Source: Apostichopus japonicus (Eukaryota; Echinodermata; Holothuroidea; Aspidochirotida; Stichopodidae). Taken from it: a stretch of 64,000 nucleotides of DNA. Location: the NCBI RefSeq assembly GCF_037975245.1, contig NC_092563.1, forward strand, positions 12,204,001 to 12,268,000, in the 5' to 3' direction. Of the stretch, positions 12,083-23,426 are shown one piece after another (position 1 is the first letter of the stretch; each line of letters starts with the position of its first letter). A program made the position numbers and the translations under genes. Under the pieces are notes generated by a model. It had not been told where the DNA came from, searched no databases, and worked only from the letters and a program-made list of their open reading frames with translations.

Positions 12083-14660
12083 ATGGAGGTATTAACTGCC
12101 ATCATCGGCCTACCTGTTATTCCATTAACTTGAAGGTAAAATTAATTAAAGTTAATTGTTAGGCCACTGGCACTAGTACTCATGTATTATCGTTAGTGTA
12201 ATGCTACCGTTGTCACGCTGGCGTTTCGCAATACACAAGTGCAATGACAGTGAGTAGCCTATAGGCTTCTACTGGGTACTGCAGTGCATTCTCAACACTA
12301 CAGTGTGCATTCTAAACACCAATTAACAATGTGTTATGTGTGTATTGGGCTAGACTGAACAGTGGCACATAATCTTCTAATTTATTCCCAAACAAATGCT
12401 GGAACTATAAGTCTCAATAGTTTATTTGAAGTCTACACTCATTTGGTAAAGATTTCCTGTAATTTCCCATGTGAATCTAAATGGGTAGGCTTTGTGATAT
12501 TGAATAAGCAAGGCTAGACCTTCAAACGTACAGTCACAGTAGGCTGAACAAATTATGTTGGCTAGTCAACGGTATTATATGTTGCGAGCAGTTAGGATGC
12601 AGGCTTCAGTTCTATTTAACCTTTTCATTTATCATTTTTTAGTATTTAATTTCCGGTCACGCTCAGGAAACAATTGCGACATTCCTTCACGGTCGACTTG
12701 TTTACTGTAAGAAGTATTAACCGTTTTTTCTCAGGAAAGCTTGATAGTCTGAAGTTATTATAACATGTGCTTTTAGTATACTGCCAAAAGAGTAAGTTGT
12801 TGTATTTGTATTGATATTTTATGTAGAAGTAACGGAAAATTTAGTATGTTTAGTTTGGTCTATAATTGCACGTTTTTTTTCTGTCCAATGTAGTGCAGGG
12901 TTCACTTGCGCGAATTCAAATTATTCTGTTTATGTATATGTATATGCATCGATTCGTAGATTATGATGTTTTTTGACATTTATTTGTAATTCAAGCATAT
13001 CTGTTTAGTAGCAAAGTTTAAAGGTTAAGATTAATTAGTTTTCTCTTTTTGATCCTAGATTGAATGAAACTCATTGACGTAAATAATAGATCAGATGATA
13101 CAGTTTAACGCAGTTGCTAAAACTCTGGGTATTCTCTAGTCTTCGCCGGTCCATTATATACTTTAGTACTACTAGTAAGACTAAATCAAAACGGCCGAAA
13201 GACAAACTTAGTGTAACAAAGTATTGATTCTCCTCTAGCCTAGGTCTAAACAGGCTTGTTATGTGAGCAAGCAAAATAACAACTAAAAACGATTAGGCCT
13301 ATAAATAAGTTGGCTCAGTGCATTTCTGTTTCTAAAATTTTATATTTTTAAAGATCATAAAAACAAACAAAGATTTAGCCCATGTTTTATTATCTCTGTA
13401 TTCTGGGCATTTGATTCTGGTTGCAATGGTGATGACACTCTCGTTCAAATTTTCAGCTTATACAGTCTGCTTCAAACTTTGGGATTGTTTTTTGAGACTA
13501 TAGTGGAAGCAAATCTCACATAACTTTGTGGTGACAACTCTATTTTTTTTTTCTTCAAATGATGAATACTTTGCTGTTTCTTTTTTCCAGCAGGAATTGA
13601 GAAGCCAAATATCTAAGTCAAGGGTGAGGTTTCCTGTGATGTACGACACCAGTGTGGAGGCAACAACAGAAGAGGAGAACTGTGTTATATATGGCTTAAA
13701 GACATGTTTTAAGATGATATATTGGTACCCTTCGCAGAACAAAAGAGTTTATCCAAGAGCCCAAAAAGCAAAGGAACAAGTACCATAGAGAAAAAAGATG
13801 GAAGAGTGAGTTTAACTATTGTACCCAACTGTTTAATGATATTAAAGATATATACTTTTCATAACCTGTTTTAAAAAAAAAACAGTCTAGTATATCATTT
13901 ACGTGCAAGCTTCATAAGTTTGGTCAAATTTTCACTGATCTGTAGAGCGGGAGTCCAGAGGGTTTGGTTAGCTTGGAAGGTAACCAATTGCCTGGTACAT
14001 GGCCATTTGTTGCTCTTGGGGCCATACCTGACACATTGTACTTACTTTGATGTGTTACCATGAAAACTGATCTAGGTTAGCTATCAGGTGACTTTAAAAT
14101 TGCTCTCCCAGCCACACCCACCACAGTCGGTTTGCCAGTCGTCTGGTTTCATATACAGGAATGCACTGTGAACATTGTGATGTACAAGGCAATTGGTTAC
14201 CTTCCCAGCTAACCAAACCCTCTGGGCTCCCGGTCTATTGGGATCATTATTAACATGATTAACATAATTATTAAGCTTTGAAAAATAACTTGGTGTTATG
14301 CTGTGCAAAGCTAATAATTATTTGGTAAAGCTGCTATTCCTGGCTTATAATTTGAGGGACCTAGATTTAAATGTATACTTCCCAATATGTTATAAAATTT
14401 TAATGTAAATGTATGTTTATGATAATGTGAGTTATCATGTGCTATATCTGTATCTGTGCTTACACGTATATCATATTTTCTGTTCACAGGTCAATAATGG
14501 TGCAGATTTTGGCTTCCTGAAGACAAGTGGGAGGCCATTTGTAGTTAAGAGAAACACTCTTTGTTCGTGAAGACTTAACTGGTGTCGATTTGGGGTACCA
14601 CTTTAAAACGAAAGTCATGAGGAACCCTTGCCCAAGATTCAACTTTGCATTATTGTGCAG
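12083..14660 (+). pseudogene. BEN-domain gene relic in element A
   Basis: Exon-like blocks are shared with element B. Block 1 starts at ATG 12083 (reads MEVLTAIIGL, with a stop before a GTAAAA donor). Block 2 is 13591-13805, bounded by TTTTTTCCAG and GTGAGT. Block 3 is about 14490-14640, after a TGTTCACAG acceptor. Block 3 reads in shifting frames as GADFG, FVRED and LTGVDLG-like pieces that correspond to the start of the BEN-type domain read better in element B. Stops and frame changes are present and the C-terminal block is missing, so the copy is broken. A foldback of about 290 bp (13943-14236) sits in the intron before block 3 and is absent from B. Confidence 0.5.
13943..14236. repeat. 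Foldback (MITE-like) insertion inside element A
   Basis: Inverted arms of about 50-60 bp: GCGGGAGTCCAGAGGGTTTG onward at the left matches the reverse complement of the right arm ending AACCCTCTGGGCTCCCGGTC. The corresponding position in element B (near 38400-38440 on the minus strand) lacks it, so it entered copy A after the two lineages split or was lost from B. Confidence 0.7.
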
Positions 14661-14864
14661 TGCTATACTTTTGCGATTCATGTTTGATCCATTAACTTGT
14701 CTTAACTTTGTTGGAATAAAATCATATTTTCAGATTTTTGTTTACAGTGATTTCTTCTCTATCTGTCGAAAGTCAGCCTTTGTAGACATCAGAAGTTTTA
14801 TCAGAAATAATACTGCCAATGTACACATTATTTGTGTTTCTTCTGCTCTCTTTTCTTTCAGTGA

Positions 14865-15240
14865 TGCTAGTCAGTGAAACTAGTCGGGTTTAATTCTTTC
14901 AGTGATTCTAGTCAGTGCAACTAGTCAGTCGATACCGACTAAGAAAGGTTAGTCGGGAGAGGCACCATCCTGACTAATGTAAAACCTGCTATAAACTAGT
15001 CGGTGGCTCATATAAATTAGTCGGTAAAGACCGACTAATGTCACCAACTAATGTAACTGACTAATATACATTTAGCGACTAAGAAATTGTTGATCGACTA
15101 AGTTGACGGACTAAGATGACCCACTAAGAAATCCAACTGACTAAGGAATAAATTAGTCGGTATATCAACTGACTAAGGCTATGTTAGTCGGGAGAGGCAC
15201 CAGATGGACTAACGTTATGTTAGTCGGTGAACCAATTTAA
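14865..15240. repeat. Right subterminal repeat array of element A
   Basis: At least fifteen ACTAG/TTAGTCGG/GACTAA words occur in both orientations, including two copies of TTAGTCGGGAGAGGCACCA. It mirrors the left array at 11711-11960. Confidence 0.7.
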
Positions 15241-15480
15241 GTTTTCAGTGCAGGATAATACTTCCGTGTCTCAGGTATGCATTTCTTTAATGGAATTATA
15301 TAACGGACACAGGACAATCTTAGCTATTACATATTTGCATATAGGTGCGTGATTTTTACAAACACCACACGTGAATATGCCAATTTTTTGGCATAATGCT
15401 TATTTTCTCAAGCGATATAAATTATTTTCGACATTTCCGTAAAAACTACACAGTAATGAACGTCGTTTACGTATTATACA

Positions 15481-16735
15481 CAGGGACGTAGCTAAGGCCT
15501 GATGATTGAGAGTGGGTAGGGGGGGGGGGAGATGTAGTGGCTGAAATTCCAACTGGATGGGATTTGGAGCCAGAAAATTCCGACTGCTGCCTTGTAACCC
15601 GCAGCCCCCCCCCCCCCCACACCATACTCGTCAACGATACAGTCAGTGTCAGTCAGTCAGTCAGACACTCCATCTTTCGCGACTGCACTTTTGTTTTTTC
15701 GGTACATTTGTACCACTGGCCCTCACTTCACAAATTTATTAATCACTCTGGTTAGCGAGTAAGCAATGAGTATAAGTTATCTGCTTGATAGGCTACATAG
15801 ACTACCAACTAAAAAGGCTATGTTAATGTAACAAAGGGGAAAACTTTTCTTTTTCAACAAATTATATTCGACGACATAGTGAACTACCCCAAAATACAGT
15901 GCTTTTTCCTAGCGCGCTTAATATTATTTTCTTGGGGGGGGGGGGGGGCTATTTATCACTCACATGAAAAAAATTAAATTGTTCACTTCATTCCAACTGA
16001 GCATTGGGAATGAAGTGAACAGTTAAACATTTTGCAGAAAAATGTTGAGTTGACGAGATACGATAAGTTGCCAATTAAACATTTTGCAGAAAATTTTACA
16101 ATTGCTCAATTGGGATGAAGTGAACAATTGAACATTTTGCCAAAAACATGTCCAATTAACGAGATAAGATAAGTTGTCAATTGAACATTTTGCAGAAAAT
16201 TTTTCAATTGCTCAGATGGAATGAAGTGAACAAGTGAACAATTTGCAGCAAAATGTCCAATACACGAGATATGATAACTTGTCAATTAAACATTTTTCAA
16301 AAATTGTTCAATTGCTCAGCTTAAGCAACTAAGCAATCCAACATTTTTATGTTTTTTTTTTATAAGATTTTATCTTGTTATTTTAACAATTTACTGAAAA
16401 ATTTCACTTTATGGGCAAAGTTTTTCTTATGTTGATGGCCATTTTAAGCTTCCGTAGAATAACATTGAGCGTTTTAATTAATTGTATACGTTGTACAGTA
16501 GTTTATTAGGCATTTTTTTTAGAGTATTCAAAATCACACAAAGTTTTGTATGGTGGAGTATAAGAACCGCGAGATACAATTTCTTAATATGACAAGGAAA
16601 ACGTGGTAAATATAACTGATTAAAGGTCAAGTTTGACCGAAAATTGTAGGTCACTCACAAATAGCAAGAATTTATGAAAAATAGAGTGCGACAGTCGGAA
16701 AAATTAGAGTGCCACAGTCGGAAATTCCGTACTCA
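15481..16735 (-). mobile_element. Truncated copy of the outer hAT-like family
   Basis: It starts with the end CAGGGACGTAGCTAAGGCCT at 15481. It is an inverted relative of the outer element of the 55.8-59.5 kb nest: 15481-15720 matches 59476-59230, and about 16500-16730 matches 58230-57930 in reverse complement. The latter block includes the words GTGCGACAGTCGG and CGGAAATTCCG. The expected other end is not seen. Short frames across it are not genes. Confidence 0.65.
15960..16330. repeat. Degenerate tandem repeat, unit about 110-125 bp, about 3 copies
   Basis: Each unit contains GAAGTGAACA, ACATTTTGCAGAAAA, an ACGAGATA(C/A)GATAA(G/C)TTG block and CAATTGCTCA. It lies inside the truncated hAT-like copy and has no counterpart in the copy at 58-59 kb. 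A poly-G run sits just upstream near 15935. Confidence 0.65.
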
Positions 16736-16989
16736 TAAGCGTACGTATACAATTGTAATCTAAGGCTGATGGGTACAGTTTCTTCCTCGTTATGATCCCC
16801 CACTATAATTTTCAGTTGATATATGTAATCAACATATTATGTTAAATTAAAAGTAAGTATAGGTATCATCAACCTATATATGAAATTGATCGCAGAGTCA
16901 ATCAGGCGTAATAGATTTAGGGAGGGGAAATTGATTGTGGGGTGAGGGGCTTCGAGTTCAAATACGTATACTCATCAAAAGTAGTCTGT

Positions 16990-17345
16990 AATGGCCCCAA
17001 ATTACGGCATGCTGTAATTGCTGGAAGTTTTCAAAAAAGTCCTTTCCTGAAGGTGTTCACTCTCCATATTGTTCGCTGACATTATAAACACACACAACAA
17101 GATGACTAAATTTCCCAGTTAGGTAAATTTCCTCCAAGGTGGTTAATAAAACAGCTTAAGAATTTTAACATAAGGTGACCATATTTTAATATGTAGCATA
17201 TATGGGACCAATAAATCATACTTAGTATGATAGTAATATTTAGTAGTGTAGGGTCTACTCGTTTGTATTGGGCTTTAACCTAGTGAAGTTGCATATAACA
17301 AGGTTTGAACCTAACTGGAGACCAAAACTTCCCGGTATGTAACAC
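16990..17345 (+). repeat. Dispersed repeat R, copy 1 (forward)
   Basis: The copy contains AATTGCTGGAAGTTTTCAAAA, CACTCTCCATATTGTTC, GATGACTAAAT and GGTGACCAT blocks in order. A diverged forward copy lies at 18680-19030 and inverted copies at about 19800-20035 and 21465-21680. Family unknown; transposon-derived by inference. Confidence 0.6.
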
Positions 17346-17363
17346 CTTCGAAAAAAAATGAAG

Positions 17364-18600
17364 AGGCGCGGGAGGGGGTCGGGGGTCGGACAGAGGATTC
17401 AAGAAAGTATGTAATATATTGGCTTCTTTAATAGTGCAGTTCCTAAAGGGTCTACTCGTTTGTATTGGATTTTAATGCTTTCTAAATCGCTTAATTTTCA
17501 AACATGTTCTGTGAAGACTACTATATTTCAGTCATACTTTCCCAAGCGTGGGCACAATTCCCCTAAGCGTGGGCACAATAAAGTTACTGTCACACATGCA
17601 TGTTAACCAATATGTATATGTGTATCTATGTATATGTGTCGGGGGGGGGGGGGTCGGGTGTCGGAAAGAGGATTCAAGAAAGTATGTAATATATAGGCTT
17701 CTTTAATAGTGCAGTTCCTAAAGGGTCTACTCGTTTGTATTGGGTTTTAATTCCTTCTAAATTGCTTAATTTTCAAACGGTTTCTGTGAAGACTACTATA
17801 TTTCAGTCATACTTTCCCAAGCGTGGGCACAATTTCCCTAAGCGTGGGCACAATAAAGTTACTGTCACACTTGCATGTTAACAATATGTATATGTGTATA
17901 TATGTATATGTGTCGGGGGGGGGGGGGGTCGGGGGTCGGAAAGAGGATTCAAGAAAGTATGTAATATATAGGCTTCTTAAATAGTGCAGTTCCTAAAGGG
18001 TCTACTCATTTGTATTGGGTTTTAATTCCTTCTAAATTGCTTAATTTTCAAACGGTTTCTGTGAAGACTACTATATTTCAGTCATACTTTCCCAAGCGTG
18101 GGCACAATTCCCCTAAGCGTGGGCACAATAAAGTTACTGTCACAAATGCATGTTAACCAAAATGTGTATATATGTATATGTGTCGGGGGGGGGGGTGGGT
18201 CGGGAGTCGGAAAGAGGATACAAGAAAGTATGTAATATATAGGCTTCTTAAATAGTACAGTTCCTAAAGGGTCTACTCGTTTGTATTGGGTTTTAATCCT
18301 TTCTAAATCGCTTAATTTTCGAACAGTTTCTGTGAAGACTACTATATTTCAGTCATACTTTCCCAAGCGTGGGCACAATTCTCCTTAGCGTGGGCACAAT
18401 AAAGTTACTGTCACACATGCATGTTAACCAATATGTATATGTGTATCTATGTATATGTGTCGGGGGGGGGGTGGGTCGGGTGTCGGAAAGAGGATTCTAA
18501 TATAAAGGCTTCTTAAATAGTGCAAAGCGTGGGCACAATAAAGTTACTGTCACACATGCATGTTAACCAATATGTATATGTGTAGTGTATGCGGCTGCGT
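17364..18600 (+). repeat. Tandem array, unit about 275 bp, four copies plus a partial
   Basis: Units begin after a G-rich TCGGGGGGGG tract. They contain AGGATTCAAGAAAGTATGTA, GGGTCTACTCGTTTGTATTG, CATACTTTCCCAAGCGTGGG and a second AAGCGTGGGCACAAT, then a TGTATATGTGT run. GAGGATTC-type starts fall near 17392, 17666, 17945, 18214 and 18489 (the last truncated). A more diverged relative lies at 19030-19250. The copies are highly similar, suggesting recent expansion or gene conversion. Confidence 0.8.
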
Positions 18601-18679
18601 ACATTATACATATGTTGTCTATGTATATATGTTAATCGTACATATGTCTGTATCTGAGACTGTATCTGTGGACTGTATT

Positions 18680-19030
18680 GGCCGCAAATTAAGCAACTTG
18701 CAATAATTGCTAGGAATGTTCAAAAAAATACTTTCCTTGGAGGTCTTCGCTCTCCAAATTGTTCTCAGACATTCTTAATGAACACAAAAGATGACTGAAT
18801 GTCTAGTGAGGTAATTTTTCTTCCAACGAGGTAATATAACCGTTTAAGAATATTGACCAGGGGTGAGGTGACCATTTTTGAATATATGGCATATATGGGG
18901 CAATACAGCATACTTTAATCCTTCTACATAACCTATATTAGTTGCATATAACAAGTTTGAACCTAACTGGACACCCAAACTTCTCCCGTAGCAACGTAAA
19001 CACCTTCGAAAATTAAACGGGTGAGAGGGG
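18680..19030 (+). repeat. Dispersed repeat R, copy 2 (forward)
   Basis: A diverged duplicate of 16990-17345: the same block order, including AATAATTGCTAGGAATGTTCA, TTCGCTCTCCAAATTGTTC and GGTGACCATTTTTGAATA. Copies 1 and 2 bracket the 275-bp array, so the whole block looks like a segment duplicated together with a repeat unit. Confidence 0.6.
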
Positions 19031-19799
19031 GGGGGGGGGGGTCGGAGTGTTTGAAAGAGAATATAAGAAAGTATATGATGTATAGGCTTTTGTCTCACTT
19101 GCATTTTTTTCATGGGGCCTTCTCGTTTGTACATGGTGTAATGCCTTCCAAATTGTTAAATTTAAGAACAGGTTTTATGACAACTAGCCTAATATATTTC
19201 AATCATACTTTCCCAAGCGTGGGCACAATTCCCTAAGCGTGGCACAATACGGATCATATGTATATATGTGTGTGTATAGTGTACGCGGTTGCGTGCAGTA
19301 CACGTTGTATATGTTCATTTTAATCGTTACGTCTGTATCTAGCCGGTAAGCAATAGGCCCTACCTACAAGTTGTTTTTCATTCTATATATTAATCTTCGT
19401 GGCATTGTTCCACTAATTTTGAGGTGAATGTTTGTAAAACGTTTCCATGTTTGAATTCAGAGTTCAATAACATTATCTACAATAGAAAATTTTCAATAGA
19501 AATGAACGTGGAACACATTTCTGGCGTCAACATGTGTCATTTATTTACACTTGCTTTCTATGGCTGCAACAGAAACATTTGCAGCAATGAATAAGAGAGG
19601 AAAGGGAGAGCAAAATCGTTATTAAGTTGTCGCATTCCTGCAGTAAAGAGTGCACCGTCTTAACTACAAATTTATAAATATATACTTTGTACCTCGTGAA
19701 ACGTGTTTGGTAAAGTATGTTCTTTACTTTGAATCTTTTACTTGCAATTGTTTAGATTTTACACCCCAATACAAAACCAGTATATCCCGCTCCAAAGGT

Positions 19800-20035
19800 T
19801 TGCTGTTTTGGCCCCTAATATGCCAGGTATTCAAATATGCATGGTCACTTTTGATACAAAAAAAAATAAATATTGTATTTGTATTACCACCCTTGAGGAA
19901 ATTAACATTCAGTCATTTTATGTCTTTAATTTAGAAAGTATGAGAACAATTTGGAAAGTAAAGACCTCCTGGAAGGTAATTTTTGTAAACTTCTGGCAGT
20001 TATATATAGCGTGCTATAATTTGTGGCATATGCAG
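19800..20035 (-). repeat. Dispersed repeat R, copy 3 (inverted)
   Basis: It matches copies 1 and 2 in reverse complement (CATTCAGTCAT, GAACAATTTGGA, AACTTCTGGCAGTTA in order). The 142-residue frame at 19742-20170 runs through this repeat, has no recognisable domain, and is judged not to be a gene. Confidence 0.55.
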
Positions 20036-20264
20036 ACTACCTTTCATCCATTTAGCCACCGACAAATTGCTCAACGGGCAAGTATTAGCTTTGAAGTTAT
20101 GTTTTCAGGATCACCGCCCTATAAGTGTGTTATACATGTGCACATAATGGTAGCAGTGTTATACATATGAGCTGTTAATGTTACCCTAAAACTGAGGCTT
20201 TCTAGGCATTAACCCATCATTTCATGCTCACGACCCGACCTATAGCCAGATTGTTTAACAGGTG

Positions 20265-20735
20265 AGTTACAACTCCCTGATTTAACTAGTAATTAGCTAG
20301 GAAGCACATTAACGCAGGAGGATCGCCATCCTTTTGGAAATTTTCCAGTTCATATACTCCCTTAATGGGGTATAAGAGAATGTATAGCAAACGCTGATAC
20401 GTGTGCGAAAATTATCAAAGGAGAAAACAACCTCCCCGTGTGAAAAGAAAACAAAGAACAATAAGAAAGCAGACGTTAATTCAGTAAGAGTATACTATTA
20501 CTTTCAAACGTAAATAGTATCAGCAGGGAGTTGTTATGCAACTCCCTGGTATTAGTCAGCCATACATTTCGTAATCTATTCGCGGTCACATTATTAACCT
20601 TCCTGTTGTCATGTAAGCAGCTTTGACCGCGTTTGAAAACAAGCGCGTTTTTTCATGCTGGTTTTGCTGTCGTTTGATTGGAGGATGAACAGCGACTGAT
20701 CAGGGAGGTCTAAAATATCACCTCCCTGATCAACA
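20265..20735. other. Cluster of short perfect hairpins
   Basis: Small stem-loops include CAGGGAGTTG...CAACTCCCTG (20524-20548) and TCAGGGAGGT...ACCTCCCTGA (20700-20728); an isolated CAACTCCCTGA lies at 20271. Related hairpins occur at 27857-27882 (CATGGAGGT...ACCTCCATG) and about 50352-50381. They may mark ends of foldback MITEs; pairing of specific ends is not established. Otherwise 20035-21230 shows nothing. Confidence 0.45.
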
Positions 20736-21235
20736 GATGAGGATTGTTCATTGCGGTTTCACAAATTCTCTACAATAAACCAATTGGATGCACTGTTCTG
20801 TTTGATACAGTATAAGGCAGGCCGTATCGTGTATTTTCATTGTTGTATCTGCATATGCATCAAGAAGCAGATAAACCAAACACGTACCATACTAATCGGA
20901 CATAAATAATAATAATAAATAATAAAAAACGTCAAGCCAACTTACTTTAACACATAAATAATTATACATAAAAAAGTTAGACAGACAGATGAGGAGACCC
21001 GTGTATGTGTCTTCTCATCTGTTTTCTCATGATTCCAGCGGTAGTGATAAGAATATCGATCAGCCATGCCATAGCGCCGAACTTAATTCTTTGTGAGGGC
21101 GAGCTGTTTGCTGAGGTATTATGATCGAGGGCCCGCAACGTGAATTACGTAACTTACCAAAATGAGCAACCACGAGGAAATTTGCTGATACTCTCACAGA
21201 ATTATCTTGAGGAGTTTTGTTGGTTTGACGGCTGC

Positions 21236-21241
21236 ATATAT

Positions 21242-21273
<32 letters not shown>

Positions 21274-21302
21274 TTATATATAGGCCTTTATATATATATA
21301 GG

Positions 21303-21366
<64 letters not shown>
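21236..21366. repeat. (TA)n microsatellite
   Basis: A long TA run interrupted by two TAGGCCT(A/T)TATATA islands. The frames across it are artefacts. Confidence 0.9.
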
Positions 21367-21372
<6 letters not shown>

Positions 21373-21464
21373 CTGAACAAAGTATGAGAAATACATTGTG
21401 AGGTACATATGGTTGTATGTATGTGCAAGCCATGCACATTCACGTTGAAAGATATATGCTGTAT

Positions 21465-21680
21465 GAGAACAATGTCAGATATTCAAATATGGTCATCTTT
21501 GGTCAAATCCTTTAACTTTTTTATATTACCACGTGCACCCTGAAGGAAATTTACCTCACTGGACATTCAGTCATCTTGTATGTCCATTTACTAGAATTTC
21601 AAGAGAACACTTTGGAAGAGTTAAAACCTCTCTTTTTGAAAACTTCTAGCAAGTACTTTAGCATGCTATAATTACAGACG
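21465..21680 (-). repeat. Dispersed repeat R, copy 4 (inverted)
   Basis: It contains GGACATTCAGTCATCTTGT, GAGAACACTTTGGAAGAG and GAAAACTTCTAGCAAGTA, the reverse-complement order of copies 1 and 2. It closes an inverted arrangement (forward, forward, inverted, inverted) across 17.0-21.7 kb. Confidence 0.6.
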
Positions 21681-21729
21681 AACATATAATGAACCGAATA
21701 GGCAGATGATTGTCTCGGTAAAAATTACC

Positions 21730-22740
21730 CGTGGGTATAAATTAAATGTGACGTATATGGGCGTTGTAATCATACCGTAATCACGTTCTGTGTATTTCTT
21801 GAAATTTCCGACGCTTAAGTTAATATTAATCATCTCTTAAATTCCGAATCTTTATTGAGTCAATGTAAGCGAAGTTGATGTAATCATGCTGTACTGACAC
21901 TCGTGGTATGTGTATGCTCTTCGCTCGACGCGTAAGTGAATCGTAATCTTACCGTAAATTCCGAATTCAGTGGAGAATACATTCAACGTAAACGCAATGC
22001 GTAAGTTGGTGTAATCATGCTGTAATCCCGTGGTGTGCATGCTTCGGAATTTCCGACGTGTATATCCTAAACATGCCGTACTGTGCCTGTTTCAGGCGAA
22101 CGAAAATAACTTAAACTTGACGTTTAAGGATTTCGTAATCAATACGTAAACGCTGAAATGAAAGTATTTGGGTATTTGTAATTTTTTTTACAAATTGTTT
22201 GTAAATTTGTAAATTTTTTACAAATTATTTGTAAATTTTTAACTGCACTCGTTTCAGCCAACGTAAATGTTGAAATTTTGTTCATGAGATGCAGTCACAG
22301 GGTAATATCATTATCGGAAAGATTGACATGAGAATTGTGTCCAGTGTTTTATTTCATGGAACAATCAACGTTAACGTCATGCTTAAGTTTGGCGTAAGTT
22401 TGTTGTAACGCGTTGTATCTATGCTACGAGTTTCCGATGTGTAAGATAATCGTAATCCTGTCGTAAATTTCTTCGTGGCGAGATTAAGGTCAACGTAAAC
22501 GTGGAGAAGAAATAAGTTTTAATCAATACGAAAGTAATTATTAACTTCCGATATGTAAGTTGTCATAAACGTAACGGAAATCTGTTGGTTCGTGTTTACA
22601 ATGTTTACGGATGCGTAATCACATCGTAAACGCGTGGTTCCAAAATGTACGGGTTTCCGATGTTTAAGGTGACCGTAAGCAAGACGTAAACATCCAAGGA
22701 CTGTGCTTACGATAACTTAAATGCGTGTCTTTCTCCCGTG
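21730..22740. repeat. CGTAAAC-rich island 2
   Basis: About 1 kb of degenerate GTAATC, CGTAAAC, CGTAAATTCCG, TTCCGA(T/C)GTGTAAG and TCATGCTGTAATC words in both orientations, more CpG-rich than its flanks. A short sub-repeat (ACAAATT(A/G)TTTGTAAATTT) lies at 22187-22240. It shares words with 5480-6015. It resembles the subterminal arrays of elements A and B in style, but no bounding inverted termini were found. Confidence 0.6.
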
Positions 22741-22744
22741 TATA

Positions 22745-23298
22745 TGTCAGATATTATGTTTACAAGCTACAGTATTTCTCAATTATCAGAGGTGACACTT
22801 TTTGTAAAGTTGGTACATATGTTTAAACATCAATTATTGACTTTTCGATGAACTTAAAATTCAACCATTTTGCATGTATGTAATCCTTAACTCATTCCAA
22901 TTACATTGCTGCAATTCACTTTACCAATTACGGACGTTAAATATTTGAAAAAATGGCAGAAAAGTCAGCCTTTTAGGAAAACTATATCAGACATTCCTAA
23001 AACATTCCTCAGACATCAGGTGACCATGTTTTTTTAATGGGTTATAGTAGGTTTTCTGCAGATTTTTTTACACATGTTGATTTTGGGTATGTAAACTCCC
23101 AAATTAATAAAAAAATTACCCCAAAAAAGTTGGTCTCCATAGTTGATGTTTAATCTGGTACAGAATCCACCCGTAATTGAAGAATGACTCACACCTAAAC
23201 CAACAAGAATCACCTACTTTCCATGACCTATACAATTGTCACATAAAACATATAAACACAAGCATCCAACTTAACTATATACGGTACCGGTACAGAGT
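22745..23298 (-). other. Downstream region of the BEN gene
   Basis: AT-rich sequence just 3' of the BEN gene stop codon (minus strand). It probably includes the 3' UTR; no clear AATAAA was seen near the stop. A faint match to repeat R lies near 22985-23045. Confidence 0.35.
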
Positions 23299-23426
23299 TT
23301 AAAATAATTTCCTGGCTCGTCTGACCTCTCTCCTTACTTCAACGCATTTGCTGTTGACCACAGAATTCAAATCTTTGTCAGCGGGAATGGGCACCCCATT
23401 TTTCCGACAATAGCAGAGAACAAAAG
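23299..23426 (-). CDS. BEN gene coding exon 5 (BEN domain end, stop)
   Basis: Too short to stand out as an open frame. Acceptor TTTTATGCAACAG; reads AFVLCYCRKNGVPIP, then VVNSKCVEVRREVRRARKLF and TAA at 23299-23301. The phase matches exon 4, and the sequence is typical of BEN C-termini. Confidence 0.85.

Larger units (their letters stand above)
11696..15250 (+). mobile_element. Element A: non-autonomous DNA transposon carrying a BEN-type gene relic
   Basis: The ends are inverted: CACTGAAAA at 11696 and TTTTCAGTG ending at 15250, with weaker similarity continuing inward. A CA dinucleotide flanks both sides, compatible with a 2-bp target duplication. Both ends carry dense subterminal repeats of GACTAA/TTAGTCGGT words (about 11711-11960 and 14865-15235). 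The interior matches the reverse complement of the interior of element B (about 37.34-39.79 kb) over several blocks, including exon-like segments with conserved splice sites. A CACTG end, subterminal arrays and a short target duplication are CACTA/EnSpm-like features, but no transposase is present and the superfamily is not proven. Confidence 0.7.

Noticed and set aside
19742-20170. 142-residue open frame as a gene
   Set aside because: It runs through an inverted copy of repeat R, has no recognisable domain, and lacks splice-linked partners.
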